From positions 124,001-188,000 of the forward strand of contig NZ_JAJVDH010000007.1 of the NCBI RefSeq assembly GCF_022758145.1: DNA of 64,000 nucleotides. Direction: 5' to 3'. The notes beneath the pieces were generated by a model. That model did no database searches and was not told where the DNA came from. It saw nothing but the letters and a program-made list of their open reading frames with translations. This DNA comes from Pontibacter vulgaris. Its GTDB lineage: Bacteria > Bacteroidota > Bacteroidia > Cytophagales > Hymenobacteraceae. A program made the position numbers and the translations under genes. Shown here piece by piece: positions 54,824 through 63,304 of the stretch; the first letter of the stretch is position 1, and every line of letters starts with the position of its first letter.

Positions 54824-56722
54824 ATGAAATTATCAAAAGAAGATAGAATCCGGATCATTGAGAAGGCTGCCAAGCAGGTGGGGCCGAGCGTATTCTGGAG
54901 TACCATAATCGTGATCACGTCTTTCCTGCCGGTGTTCCTGCTCACGGGCCAGGAGGGCAAGCTGTTTGGTCCGCTGGCATGGACGAAGACATTTATACTT
55001 ATTGTGGATGCCATTGTGGCTATCACACTTACGCCTGTGCTGATCTCCTTTTTCCTGAAAGGGAAATTCAAGGAAGAGACAGCTAACCCTATTAACCGCG
55101 CACTGGAACGTGTGTATGGGCCTTTGCTGCGTTGGTGCCTGAACTGGCGCAAAACAACTATAGGAGTGAATATACTTGCCCTACTGGTAGCTATCCCTAT
55201 GCTCTTTAGTTTGGGAACTGAATTTATGCCGCCGCTGGACGAAGGCTCTATCCTGTTCATGCCGGTAACGCTGCCCGATATTTCCAATGCCGAAGCCAAG
55301 CGCATTCTGCAGGTGCAGGACAAGATCATCAAATCGGTGCCGGAAGTAGAAAGCGTGTTGGGCAAAGCCGGTCGTGCCAGCACCGCCACCGACAACTCCC
55401 CTATCAGTATGATTGAAACCATCATCATGCTGAAACCGCAGTCGGAATGGCGAGAAGGTATAACCAAACAGGATATCATCCGCGAACTCGATACCAAGCT
55501 ACAGATTCCTGGTGTGGTGAACGGCTGGACACAACCGATCATCAACCGCATAAACATGCTGGCCACCGGTATCCGTACCGATGTAGGCGTTAAAGTATAC
55601 GGCCAGAACCTGGACTCTATTGCAGCGGTGTCGGAAAAGGTTAGAACGGCGCTGCGTGATGTACCGGGTGTGAATGACCTGTACGTAGAACCGATCACAG
55701 GTGGTAAGTACCTCGAAATTGACATTAACCGCGAATCTCTGAGCCGCTATGGACTGACGGTAGATGACGTGAACATGATCGTGGAATCTGCTTTGGGTGG
55801 AACGCCAATTGGAAACACCATCGAAGGTCGTCAGCGCTTTAGTATTAACGTACGTCTGGCGCAGGAGTACCGCAACAGCGTGGAGCGCATTCAGCGCATT
55901 CCGATCCAGACGGCTTCTGCGGGTACCATTCCGCTTTCTTCGGTGGCTACGGTTGGTTTTACAGATGGTCCACCCATGATCACTTCCGAAAATGCGCAGC
56001 TGCGCGGAGCCGTACTCTTCAACGTGCGCGACCGCGACCTTGGCAGTACTGTAAAGGAAGCCATGGAGAAGATAAGCAACGAAGTAACAGGTATACCAAA
56101 CGGCTATTACCTGGATTGGAGTGGCCAGTGGGAAAACCAGGTACGCGCTACCCAGACGCTGCAGCTTATCATTCCGCTGGTGGTAGTAATTATCTTCCTG
56201 ATCTTATACTTCTCTTTTAACTCCCTGAAAGAAGCTTTCTTCAGTTTGGTAACTATACCGTTCGCGCTCATCGGCGGCGTGTTCATCGTCTACTTTTATG
56301 GCGTGAATTTGTCGGTGGCTGTGGCAGTAGGCTTTATCGCACTGTTCGGTATGGCCATTGAAACGGGTATGCTGATGGTGGTGTACCTGAATGAAGCCAT
56401 GAAAGAGCTGGTAGAACTTAAAGGCAACTCCCACGAAACCATTACCAAACAGGACATCCGCGACTTTGTATTTAAAGGTGCAGTGAAGCGCCTGCGTCCG
56501 AAGATCATGACGGTATCAGTTTCTCTTTTCGGTCTGATTCCGGTGCTCTGGGCAACGGGTGTGGGTACCGATGTAATGTTACCGATCGTGCTTCCGCTGA
56601 TCGGAGGCGTATTTACCTCTTCCATCCACATCCTGCTGGTTACGCCGGTGGTGTTTGAAATGGTGAAAGAATATGAATTAAAGAAACACGGCAAACTGGA
56701 TATCTACGATGTTAAGCATTAA
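54824..56722 (+). CDS. cusA: CusA-type metal RND transporter, C-terminal fragment of split gene
   Basis: This 632-residue product begins in the TM4-TM5 cytoplasmic loop (KEDRIRIIEKAAKQ) and contains TM5-TM12 and the second periplasmic loop, including FMPPLDEGSILFMPVTLPD and the methionine-bearing porter region. It is in the same frame as the N-terminal half, but stop codons lie between. It has its own ATG and a leader like those of the downstream adaptors, so separate translation is plausible. No residues of the pump core seem missing. The end overlaps the TolC gene by 14 nt. Confidence 0.9.
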   Translation: MKLSKEDRIRIIEKAAKQVGPSVFWSTIIVITSFLPVFLLTGQEGKLFGPLAWTKTFILIVDAIVAITLTPVLISFFLKGKFKEETANPINRALERVYGPLLRWCLNWRKTTIGVNILALLVAIPMLFSLGTEFMPPLDEGSILFMPVTLPDISNAEAKRILQVQDKIIKSVPEVESVLGKAGRASTATDNSPISMIETIIMLKPQSEWREGITKQDIIRELDTKLQIPGVVNGWTQPIINRINMLATGIRTDVGVKVYGQNLDSIAAVSEKVRTALRDVPGVNDLYVEPITGGKYLEIDINRESLSRYGLTVDDVNMIVESALGGTPIGNTIEGRQRFSINVRLAQEYRNSVERIQRIPIQTASAGTIPLSSVATVGFTDGPPMITSENAQLRGAVLFNVRDRDLGSTVKEAMEKISNEVTGIPNGYYLDWSGQWENQVRATQTLQLIIPLVVVIIFLILYFSFNSLKEAFFSLVTIPFALIGGVFIVYFYGVNLSVAVAVGFIALFGMAIETGMLMVVYLNEAMKELVELKGNSHETITKQDIRDFVFKGAVKRLRPKIMTVSVSLFGLIPVLWATGVGTDVMLPIVLPLIGGVFTSSIHILLVTPVVFEMVKEYELKKHGKLDIYDVKH

Positions 56723-58001
56723 GAAATATAACATACATATTCCTCTCCCCGGAGGGGTCAAAGGTGGGTTAATGGTAGCTATACTTTATACCTTAATTAT
56801 ACTTCCCACACAGGCCCAGCAAACCATGAACCTGGACAGCGTACTGCAGCGGATAAGCAAAAACAATCCCATGCTGCAGATGTACGAATCGAGATCTAAA
56901 GCTATGGATGCTTATACCGAAGGCGCTAAAAGCTGGATGACACCTATGGTAGGTGGCGGTGTTTTCATGTATCCTTATCCGGGAGCTGAAGTGATGGAAG
57001 ACCGCGACAAGGGCTCGATCATGGTTTCGGCGGAGCAGGATGTGCCCAACCCGGTAAAGCTGCGGGCCAAGGAAAAGTACATGAAATCCAGGGCTGGCAT
57101 TGAGCTAGCGGCAAAGGATGTAACCTACAACCAGCTGCGCGCTGAGGCCAAAACCGCTTACTACAATTGGGTGGTGCTGGAGAAACAGATGGCAGTGCTG
57201 AAAGATAACGAGCGCATTATGGAGTTCATGCTGAAGCTGGCCCGAATCCGCTACCCCTACAGCCAGGGCAAACTGGGCAGCATTTACAAGGCGGAGGCCA
57301 GGCTGCACGAAGTGAAGAACATGCAGCTGATGACGGCCAACCAGATCGAACAGCAGAACGTGCAGCTCAATACCCTGATGAATCTGCCTAAAGACCAGAA
57401 GTATAAAATTGACACCACGATAACCATACCGGAACCTGCCATACTTGCTGTAGATACTACCTACCTGACCGGTGCCCGCAGCGACGTGCGCCAGCTCGAC
57501 AGAACCATCGAATCGATGCAGCTCAATGTGCAGATGGAGAAACTGGAACGATTACCGGACTTTAAACTGCGCTTCGACCACATGTACCCGCGCGACCCAA
57601 TGATGCCGCAGCAGTTCACGGCGATGGGCATGATCTCGATACCGATCGCGCCCTGGTCGTCGAAGATGTACAAGGCCAACACCAAAGCCATGAACCTGGA
57701 GATACAAAGCATGCAGCGCGAGCGCGAATCTATCCTGAACGAAGCACAAGGTATGGCCCGCAACATGGCCCTGGAGCTGAACACCATGCGCCAGCAGGCA
57801 GACAACTATCACAACAAGATCATTCCGGCTTTTAAAAAGAACTACGATGTGACCATGCTGGCTTACGAGCAAAACAACGCCGATCTGCCTTTGGTGATCG
57901 ATGCCTGGGAGTCGCTGAACATGGCTCAGATGGAGTACCTGAAGATCCTTCAGTCGCTCTTCCAGATGACCGTGAACTACGAAAAAGAGATAGAGAGATA
58001 A
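56709..58001 (+). CDS. TolC-family outer-membrane channel protein (CusC-like)
   Basis: This 430-residue protein has the TolC/OEP layout, with long helices in two repeats and few TMs: LDSVLQRISKNNPMLQMYESRSKAMDAY at the start and LAYEQNNADLPLVIDAWESL near the end. It would form the outer-membrane duct of the Cus pump. The ATG at 56709 overlaps the cusA stop. Residues about 10-21 (HIPLPGGVKGGL) are encoded by a CCCCGGAGGGG-type repeat; a second ATG at 56772 gives a cleaner signal peptide (MVAILYTLIILPTQAQ). Either start could be used. Confidence 0.9.
   Translation: MLSIKKYNIHIPLPGGVKGGLMVAILYTLIILPTQAQQTMNLDSVLQRISKNNPMLQMYESRSKAMDAYTEGAKSWMTPMVGGGVFMYPYPGAEVMEDRDKGSIMVSAEQDVPNPVKLRAKEKYMKSRAGIELAAKDVTYNQLRAEAKTAYYNWVVLEKQMAVLKDNERIMEFMLKLARIRYPYSQGKLGSIYKAEARLHEVKNMQLMTANQIEQQNVQLNTLMNLPKDQKYKIDTTITIPEPAILAVDTTYLTGARSDVRQLDRTIESMQLNVQMEKLERLPDFKLRFDHMYPRDPMMPQQFTAMGMISIPIAPWSSKMYKANTKAMNLEIQSMQRERESILNEAQGMARNMALELNTMRQQADNYHNKIIPAFKKNYDVTMLAYEQNNADLPLVIDAWESLNMAQMEYLKILQSLFQMTVNYEKEIER
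56741..56771. repeat. REP-like repeat inside the 5' end of the TolC gene
   Basis: CCTCTCCCCGGAGGGGTCAA followed by AGGTGGGTTAA resembles the right arm of the palindrome at 60777-60805 (CCTCGGAGGGGTTAGGGG). Confidence 0.6.
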
Positions 58002-58019
58002 ATTAATTATGAATTACTG

Positions 58020-58092
58020 ACTTTTGAATAACTGAATGAATTCCTTATTTCTTATTCAATTATTCAGTCATTCATTCATTCAAAATTAGATC
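58020..58092 (+). repeat. Leader-type repeat, copy 2
   Basis: TTGAATAACTGAATGAATT and the later ATTCAGTCATTCATTC pair partly as a hairpin; the end CATTCATTCAAAATT matches the leaders of the next adaptor and of the cusA C-half. Confidence 0.65.
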
Positions 58093-59400
58093 ATGAAACG
58101 ATACCTGAACATACTTTTCCTGGCGCTGGCTATACTGATGGCGGCCTGCAAAGGGGAAGACCATAACCATGCAGCAGGCGCTACGGAGTATACCTGCCCG
58201 ATGCACCCTCAGATCGTGCAGGACAAGCCCGGCACCTGCCCTATCTGCGGCATGGACCTGGTGCCAAAAGCGGTGCATGGCGATGGCGTGGAGATAACCG
58301 AAGACCTGGCTTTCCTGCTGAAACCTACCAACAGCACCGTAGTCGCCAGCATTGCCACTACCAAACCGGAGCAGAAAACGGCAGAGGCAAGTATAAAAAT
58401 GGATGGCATTATCACCTATGATCCGCGCAGGGTGTACTCGGTGCCGGCACGCGTGGGTGGGCGCATTGAGAAGCTGTTTGTGAAGTATAATTTCCAGCCG
58501 ATCCGCAAAGGACAGAAGCTGATGGAAATATACAGCCCGGACCTGATCACAGCACAGAAAGAACTTTTATACTTAGTACAGTCGGCTCCGGAAGATAAGC
58601 AATTGATACAGGCTGCCAGACAGAAACTGCAGTACCTCGGTGCTACCAACGAGCAGATCAACCGCCTTATTAGCCGCGGCGAAGAGAGCTATACTTTTGC
58701 GCTTTACAGTCCTTATGACGGCTACGTGATAGACCTGAATGCAACTGCTCCGGCAGCCACGGCAAGTATGGCAGCGCCCCCCGCAGCAGCCAGTGCAGGA
58801 GGCGGTATGGACGTGATGGGCGGAGGCAATGCAGCCGCAGCCACTACACCACCCGCAACTCCAGCCGGACAAGCTATACAATTGCGTGAAGGCATGTATG
58901 TAACGGTTGGTCAGCCGTTGGTGCGCGTAGTAAATGCAGAGCAGCTATGGGCTGAATTTAATGTGCCTGCCGGCGAGATGAGTTCCCTTTCTAAAGGCTC
59001 TCCTGTAGTGATCTCGTTCCCGCAGTTGCCGGGCGAAAAACTGGAAGCAAAAGTAGATTTCTTTCAGCCGTTTTTTGATGAAGGCGAGAACTTTGCCAAA
59101 GTGCGGGTATACCTGCCACGTGACAACAAACAGGTGATGGTAGGCCAGCTGGTGAGCGCCGAAGCCACTTATAAAACGGCAGCTGCATTATGGGTACCAA
59201 AAGCAGCTGTGCTGGATATCGGAACAAAAACCGTTGCTTTCAAGAAAGTAGATGGCGTATTTGAGCCAGTAGCCGTTACCACAGGCGCAGGTGCAGGTAA
59301 TGAGATCCAGATCACATCAGGCCTGAAACAGACAGATGTGATCGCCACCAACGCACAGTTCCTGGTAGACAGCGAAAGCTTTATTAAGGTTAGTAATTGA
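58093..59400 (+). CDS. Cus-type RND adaptor with heavy-metal-binding domain (first)
   Basis: This 435-residue adaptor is a lipoprotein (lipobox MAAC, Cys18) with an N-terminal heavy-metal-binding domain ([20 protein letters not shown] then GMDLVPK, about 35-62) that loads Cu(I) or Ag(I). It then has the usual barrel-sandwich and helical hairpin core (about 95-330) and a membrane-proximal domain. A long Ala/Gly/Pro/Met-rich low-complexity insert (about 217-260) interrupts the lipoyl-like domain. It follows TolC and precedes a second adaptor of the same type. Confidence 0.93.
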   Translation: MKRYLNILFLALAILMAACKGEDHNHAAGATEYTCPMHPQIVQDKPGTCPICGMDLVPKAVHGDGVEITEDLAFLLKPTNSTVVASIATTKPEQKTAEASIKMDGIITYDPRRVYSVPARVGGRIEKLFVKYNFQPIRKGQKLMEIYSPDLITAQKELLYLVQSAPEDKQLIQAARQKLQYLGATNEQINRLISRGEESYTFALYSPYDGYVIDLNATAPAATASMAAPPAAASAGGGMDVMGGGNAAAATTPPATPAGQAIQLREGMYVTVGQPLVRVVNAEQLWAEFNVPAGEMSSLSKGSPVVISFPQLPGEKLEAKVDFFQPFFDEGENFAKVRVYLPRDNKQVMVGQLVSAEATYKTAAALWVPKAAVLDIGTKTVAFKKVDGVFEPVAVTTGAGAGNEIQITSGLKQTDVIATNAQFLVDSESFIKVSN

Positions 59401-59409
59401 ATAACTGAC

Positions 59410-59475
59410 TTATGAATGACTGAATAATTCAAAATCTTATTCAGTCATTCAATTATTCAAAATTCAAAATTAAAC
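59410..59475 (+). repeat. Leader-type repeat with perfect 14-bp hairpin, copy 3
   Basis: GAATGACTGAATAA (59414-59427) and TTATTCAGTCATTC (59437-59450) form a perfect 14-bp stem with a 9-nt loop between the two adaptor genes. TTCAAAATTCAAAATTAAAC precedes the ATG. Confidence 0.75.
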
Positions 59476-60675
59476 ATGAAACGATACATAAACATACTTT
59501 TCCTGCTGGTTGCTATACTTGTAGCGGCCTGCTCTGCAGAAGAAAAATCACATGCAGAGGGTGAAAAGCCAACCTATACCTGCCCGATGCACCCGCAAAT
59601 TGTGCAGAATGAACCCGGCACCTGCCCTATCTGCTTCATGGACCTGGTGCCGGTTACGCAGTCAGGAAAAGAGAACGGGGAGCTTATGCTGAGCGAGAGT
59701 CAGATCGCGCTGGGCAACATCAAAACCAAACGCGTTAAGTCAGGCTCTGTGGGCAGCAATGCTATACTTACCGGTAAGCTGGTGCTCGACGAAACCCAGA
59801 CCGATGTGATCAGCAGTCGCGCCGCCGGACGAATTGAAAAACTATACCTGAAAGAAAGCGGACAAACTATAAAAAAAGGCCAGCCACTATACGAACTATA
59901 CTCTGAAGAACTCCTGACGCTGCAACGCGAGTACCTGCTGGCTTTGGCGCAAAACCGTGAATTAGGGAAAGAAAACCCGCGCTTTGCTTCGTTTCTGGAA
60001 GCTGCCAAAAAGAAGCTTCTACTTTACGGCTTAACCGAAGGCCAGATCCGCAATCTTGCCAGAACAGGACAGGTTAGTCCAAGAATTACGTTTGTAGCCC
60101 CTGCAGGTGGTGTGGTAACGGAAGTAGCCGCTGCCGAAGGACAATATGTAGCAGAAGGGGGCGTGCTTTATCGCTTGGGAAAACTGGGCAAGATATGGGT
60201 AGAGGCCGAGCTGTATCCGCAGGAAGTTCCCAACGTGAAAGAAGGCGACGAGATCAAGGTATCGGTAGAAGGTTTTGGCCAGGAGCCGGTAACGGCAAAA
60301 GTTACTTTCATCAGCCCCGAGTTCAGGGCGGGTAGCCAGGTAGCCATACTTCGTGCCGAGCTGCCAAACCCGAACAACCAGTACTTACCGGGCATGCAGG
60401 CTAACGTTATACTTCCTTCAGATACGGGTTCATCGCTTACCTTGCCTACCGACGCCGTAATCCGCGACGAAAAAGGTGCGCATGTTTGGGTGCAGTCGGG
60501 TAAGGATACGTTCAAAGCCCGAATGGTTACGCTTGGCGAAGAAAGCGCTGATAATGTAGCTATACTTTCCGGTCTTAAGGAAAACGACAAAGTGGTGGTA
60601 TCGGGCGCATACCTGCTGTATAGTGAGTTCGTGCTCAAAAAAGGCGTAGACCCGATGGCCGGCCATCAGCATTAA
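59476..60675 (+). CDS. Cus-type RND adaptor with variant heavy-metal-binding domain (second)
   Basis: This 399-residue paralogue of the preceding adaptor starts with nearly the same residues (MKRYINILFL against [10 protein letters not shown]), has a lipobox VAAC, and a metal-binding domain in which CPICGMDL is CPICFMDL: the Cys and Met ligands are kept and the Gly becomes Phe. It lacks the Ala/Gly-rich insert and ends in a His-containing tail (DPMAGHQH). Two different adaptors for one pump could form a hetero-oligomeric ring, or one may act as metallochaperone. Confidence 0.93.
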   Translation: MKRYINILFLLVAILVAACSAEEKSHAEGEKPTYTCPMHPQIVQNEPGTCPICFMDLVPVTQSGKENGELMLSESQIALGNIKTKRVKSGSVGSNAILTGKLVLDETQTDVISSRAAGRIEKLYLKESGQTIKKGQPLYELYSEELLTLQREYLLALAQNRELGKENPRFASFLEAAKKKLLLYGLTEGQIRNLARTGQVSPRITFVAPAGGVVTEVAAAEGQYVAEGGVLYRLGKLGKIWVEAELYPQEVPNVKEGDEIKVSVEGFGQEPVTAKVTFISPEFRAGSQVAILRAELPNPNNQYLPGMQANVILPSDTGSSLTLPTDAVIRDEKGAHVWVQSGKDTFKARMVTLGEESADNVAILSGLKENDKVVVSGAYLLYSEFVLKKGVDPMAGHQH

Positions 60676-60699
60676 TTTATACTTTGACTATTGGAAATA

Positions 60700-60805
60700 A
60701 CCCACCACTGCCCCTCCGAGGAGGGATTTATACTTGCTCCTAATAGAAAAAGGGAAATAATAATGCAGGTTACTATTCCCCTCCTCGGAGGGGTTAGGGG
60801 TGGGT
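60700..60805. repeat. Palindromic REP/MITE-like element, CCCCTCCGAGGAGGG family
   Basis: The left arm (60700-60726) and right arm (60777-60805) are near-perfect inverted copies of about 27 nt. The right arm ends GGGGTTAGGGGTGGGT, a sequence type frequent between Bacteroidota genes. The middle 50 nt contains one heptamer and no ORF. Confidence 0.75.
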
Positions 60806-60839
60806 AAATCAATATCAGAAATATACTTGTATAGTTAAT

Positions 60840-60968
60840 ATGAAAGACTGCTGCAAAACAGGCGATGAAGAACCTAAAAGCAAATGGAGTAAATGGTGGA
60901 AGGTCATAGTTATTTCTGCCGTGGTACTGGCCATACTTATTGTACTTATGAATCAAATCAATTTTTAA
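60840..60968 (+). CDS. 42-residue cysteine- and tryptophan-bearing single-TM protein
   Basis: A small frame starts at the ATG at 60840 and ends with TAA at 60966-60968. The product begins MKDCCKTGDEEPKSK, then a WSKWW aromatic belt, a single TM (VIVISAVVLAILIVLM) and a short NQINF end. The vicinal Cys pair near the N-terminus would be cytosolic under the positive-inside rule and might bind metal. It lies between the second adaptor and the DUF3347 gene, 21 bp before the latter, in the same direction, so it probably belongs to the efflux operon. I do not recognise a named family. Confidence 0.65.
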   Translation: MKDCCKTGDEEPKSKWSKWWKVIVISAVVLAILIVLMNQINF

Positions 60969-60989
60969 CTTTATACTTTATTCCAAAAC

Positions 60990-61637
60990 ATGAAAAACAT
61001 CATGAAGAAAACGTTTGTAGCTGCTGCCCTTGCAGCGTTTGTACTGACCTCCTGTGGAGAGAACAAGCAGGAAACTACCGGTAACGATCATGCTCAGCAC
61101 GAAGGCATGGAGCATGCTGACAGCGCCTCTGTAGAACCTACAACAACAGCAGTGGTAGTTGAAGTACCTGATTATTCGTCGGCTGCTGCTCCCGTAAAAT
61201 CTCAGTTGGAGGCGATAGTAAGCGATTATATGAAGGTTAAAGATGGTCTTGTAGCTTCAAATGCACAGAATGCGCAAACTGGAGCAAAAGCTATACTTGC
61301 CGCAGCCGAAAAAGTTGATGTATCAGCACTGGGTGAAGAGCAAAAAACCTTTGCAGAAGAAAAACTTGGTGAGGTAAAGCAAAGCGCATCTAAAATAGCA
61401 GAATCTGCAGACCTGGCAGCACAACGCGGACAACTAGAGTTGCTTTCTGAAGCTACTTTTGCACTGGCAAAAGCTTTTGGTGTATCTAGCCAGACACTGT
61501 ACTACCAGCATTGCCCGATGGCTAACAACGATCAGGGTGCTTACTGGTTAAGTACTGATTCTAAAATCAGAAACCCTTACTTTGGCGATGCTATGCTTAC
61601 CTGCGGTAGCAACGAAGAAATATACACTAAGAAGTAA
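60990..61637 (+). CDS. DUF3347 lipoprotein of the copper/silver efflux cluster
   Basis: This 215-residue lipoprotein (lipobox LTSC, Cys23) has a short His/Met-rich stretch (HAQHEGMEHAD) and a helical DUF3347 domain (about 65-215) ending in the characteristic YYQHCPMANNDQGAYWLS and NPYFGDAMLTCG. DUF3347 also occurs at the C-terminus of Bacteroidota CusB proteins, and its Cys, Met and His residues suggest periplasmic copper binding. It is the last gene of the cluster, with a strong terminator after it. Confidence 0.9.
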   Translation: MKNIMKKTFVAAALAAFVLTSCGENKQETTGNDHAQHEGMEHADSASVEPTTTAVVVEVPDYSSAAAPVKSQLEAIVSDYMKVKDGLVASNAQNAQTGAKAILAAAEKVDVSALGEEQKTFAEEKLGEVKQSASKIAESADLAAQRGQLELLSEATFALAKAFGVSSQTLYYQHCPMANNDQGAYWLSTDSKIRNPYFGDAMLTCGSNEEIYTKK

Positions 61638-61656
61638 TTATATTGAACCTAATGCA

Positions 61657-61692
61657 AAAGAGGCACCTGTAATCCAGGTGCCTCTTTCTTTT
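61657..61692 (+). terminator. Rho-independent terminator of the efflux cluster
   Basis: AAAGAGGCACCTG (61657-61669) pairs perfectly with CAGGTGCCTCTTT (61675-61687), loop 5 nt, followed by CTTTTT. Confidence 0.92.
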
Positions 61693-61727
61693 TATAAGCT
61701 GTAGGCAATAAACCAATAGCCTGGTTC

Positions 61728-61768
61728 AACCAAAAGAGGCGCACTTTAATGGTACGCCTCTTTTGGTT
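61728..61768. terminator. Second hairpin, probably terminator for the opposite gene
   Basis: AACCAAAAGAGGCG (61728-61741) pairs perfectly with CGCCTCTTTTGGTT (61755-61768). It shares AAAGAGGC with the first hairpin. It lies downstream of the minus-strand gene ending at 61895. Confidence 0.65.
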
Positions 61769-61894
61769 ATAATCTTATTTGCCAGAAAGCTTTTAACTAT
61801 GGCAGTTATTTTATTAAACTCAAGTATGAACTGTTTATACCAATAGAAATAGAATTATACTTAAAAACCTGGTTAAGGAGATTAAGTAATTAAT

Positions 61895-62233
61895 TTAAGC
61901 AACGGCGTTTTCCCTGTACACTTCTTTGTAAACAGGCACCGGGTTAAGCTCCACCACTGCCGGATTCTTAAGTTGCTGGAAAAGCCTCTGAGATTTCACA
62001 TGCAGCGAAAACATATCATACGTATTCTTAAGCGTTTCAAAACTACGTCCTTCCAGTATACCATTAACGCCTTTTTTTGTCAAAGCTGAAATCAGAATTT
62101 TATCTTCTATTAAAAGGCTATCTATCACGATACCTCCTTTTATAAAAGAACATGCCAGCTTATTTTGCTGCATCTTATAAACCATGGCATTGCTGTTTCG
62201 CAAACCCTGTTGAAGTTTAATTAATTCGTTCAT
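61895..62233 (-). CDS. Hypothetical protein, 112 residues
   Basis: This is a soluble, helical-looking protein (MNELIKLQQGLRNSNAMVYKM...) with no TM, signal peptide or known motif. Codon use and length look coding, and a hairpin follows downstream. It is convergent with the efflux cluster. I do not recognise a family, and nothing in the context gives a function. Confidence 0.6.
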   Translation of the reverse strand: MNELIKLQQGLRNSNAMVYKMQQNKLACSFIKGGIVIDSLLIEDKILISALTKKGVNGILEGRSFETLKNTYDMFSLHVKSQRLFQQLKNPAVVELNPVPVYKEVYRENAVA

Positions 62234-62700
62234 AATTCATACTATTCATTCAGGAAACGAAGGTAAAAAGCTTATAGTTCAACTCAAAACAATTATAAAA
62301 TAAATTTATTTATTACCATTATATTGCAGTTATACTATATAAAAGTATATTCTCTAGCAAAATAATTTTATATGAATTTTATACTTATTAAATACTGGAA
62401 AGACATATCTTGCTGCCTAATTTGGTTTGCTTGTTGTGCAGAAAGCATCTCTTCTTACATAGGGAAAAATATTGGCCCTAAAGTTTGTTAATAGAATTTA
62501 AGGAGATTAATTTTAACTTAATCTGTTTAGTATCAGTAATTGGGTAACTTGAATCAATAATTGCGGAAGCAGAGAATTGAGTATTGAGAAGAGGTAACTT
62601 GTCGGAAGATTGGGGCATCACCTACCGGGCAATAGTCAGCGCAATCCAGTTTATCCGGATATCTTTTAGAGCGATTACAGGAACAAGCTAAAAATACAGA
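62234..62700. promoter_or_regulatory. AT-rich divergent intergenic region
   Basis: 467 bp between two divergent hypothetical genes. The left part is very AT-rich (about 62290-62400) with two heptamers. I see no ORF or hairpin I can support. Confidence 0.4.
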
Positions 62701-63153
62701 ATGGAGCCAGCTACAGATTATTTGTCTCATTACATAGACAGGGATAAAAAACTGCTCTATAGCAAGTGGTTGCGCGAGATAAGTAGCGATGAGTACCACG
62801 AAGGCATGCAAAAACTCTATGAACTGATCTGTAATAATGGTTTAACCCATTGGTTACACGACATCTCCATTCAAACACAACATAGCCAGGAAGACCAAAA
62901 ATGGTCATCGGAAGATTTTGCGCTTATGCTTATTCAAAGCGGCCTTAAATATATGGCTATTGTAATACCAGAAAACCCAACATCTAAACAAACAGGAGAA
63001 ATGCTGCGGGATAAATCATATCGTATTTTCGGTAAAACAGTCCTGATTGAATTCTTTGACTCGGTAGAAACAGCAACTGCATGGCTTCTTCCTAATCTGC
63101 AGCACTATCGCATCCCTCAGCTCAAATCTTCTGATACACAACTCGATAGTTAG
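62701..63153 (+). CDS. Hypothetical protein, possibly SpoIIAA/STAS-like
   Basis: This 150-residue soluble protein alternates helices and hydrophobic strands (YMAIVIPEN, VLIEFFDSVETATAWL). The pattern of a WL-x-D segment, a central strand and a final F-x-x-x-x-x-A-x-x-WL helix recalls a Cytophagales family of STAS/SEC14-like proteins, but this is a weak impression. There is no signal peptide or TM. It is a lone gene. Confidence 0.6.
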   Translation: MEPATDYLSHYIDRDKKLLYSKWLREISSDEYHEGMQKLYELICNNGLTHWLHDISIQTQHSQEDQKWSSEDFALMLIQSGLKYMAIVIPENPTSKQTGEMLRDKSYRIFGKTVLIEFFDSVETATAWLLPNLQHYRIPQLKSSDTQLDS

Positions 63154-63304
63154 TGTATTTACATAAGCTCCATTATACTTTACTTAAAAGGACAATGCAG
63201 ACTGCATGAAAACTACTAGAGCTTTCATGCGCAGTTTATCCGGGTTCGATTTCAATATATAGTATTTTATAGTTTCCTTTGGAGTATACAACGATACTCG
63301 CACT

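Noticed and set aside
54660..54830. cusA split as a simple sequencing frameshift
   Set aside because: The halves are in the same frame and separated by about 130 bp including a known repeat and multiple stops, so a single-base error cannot explain it.
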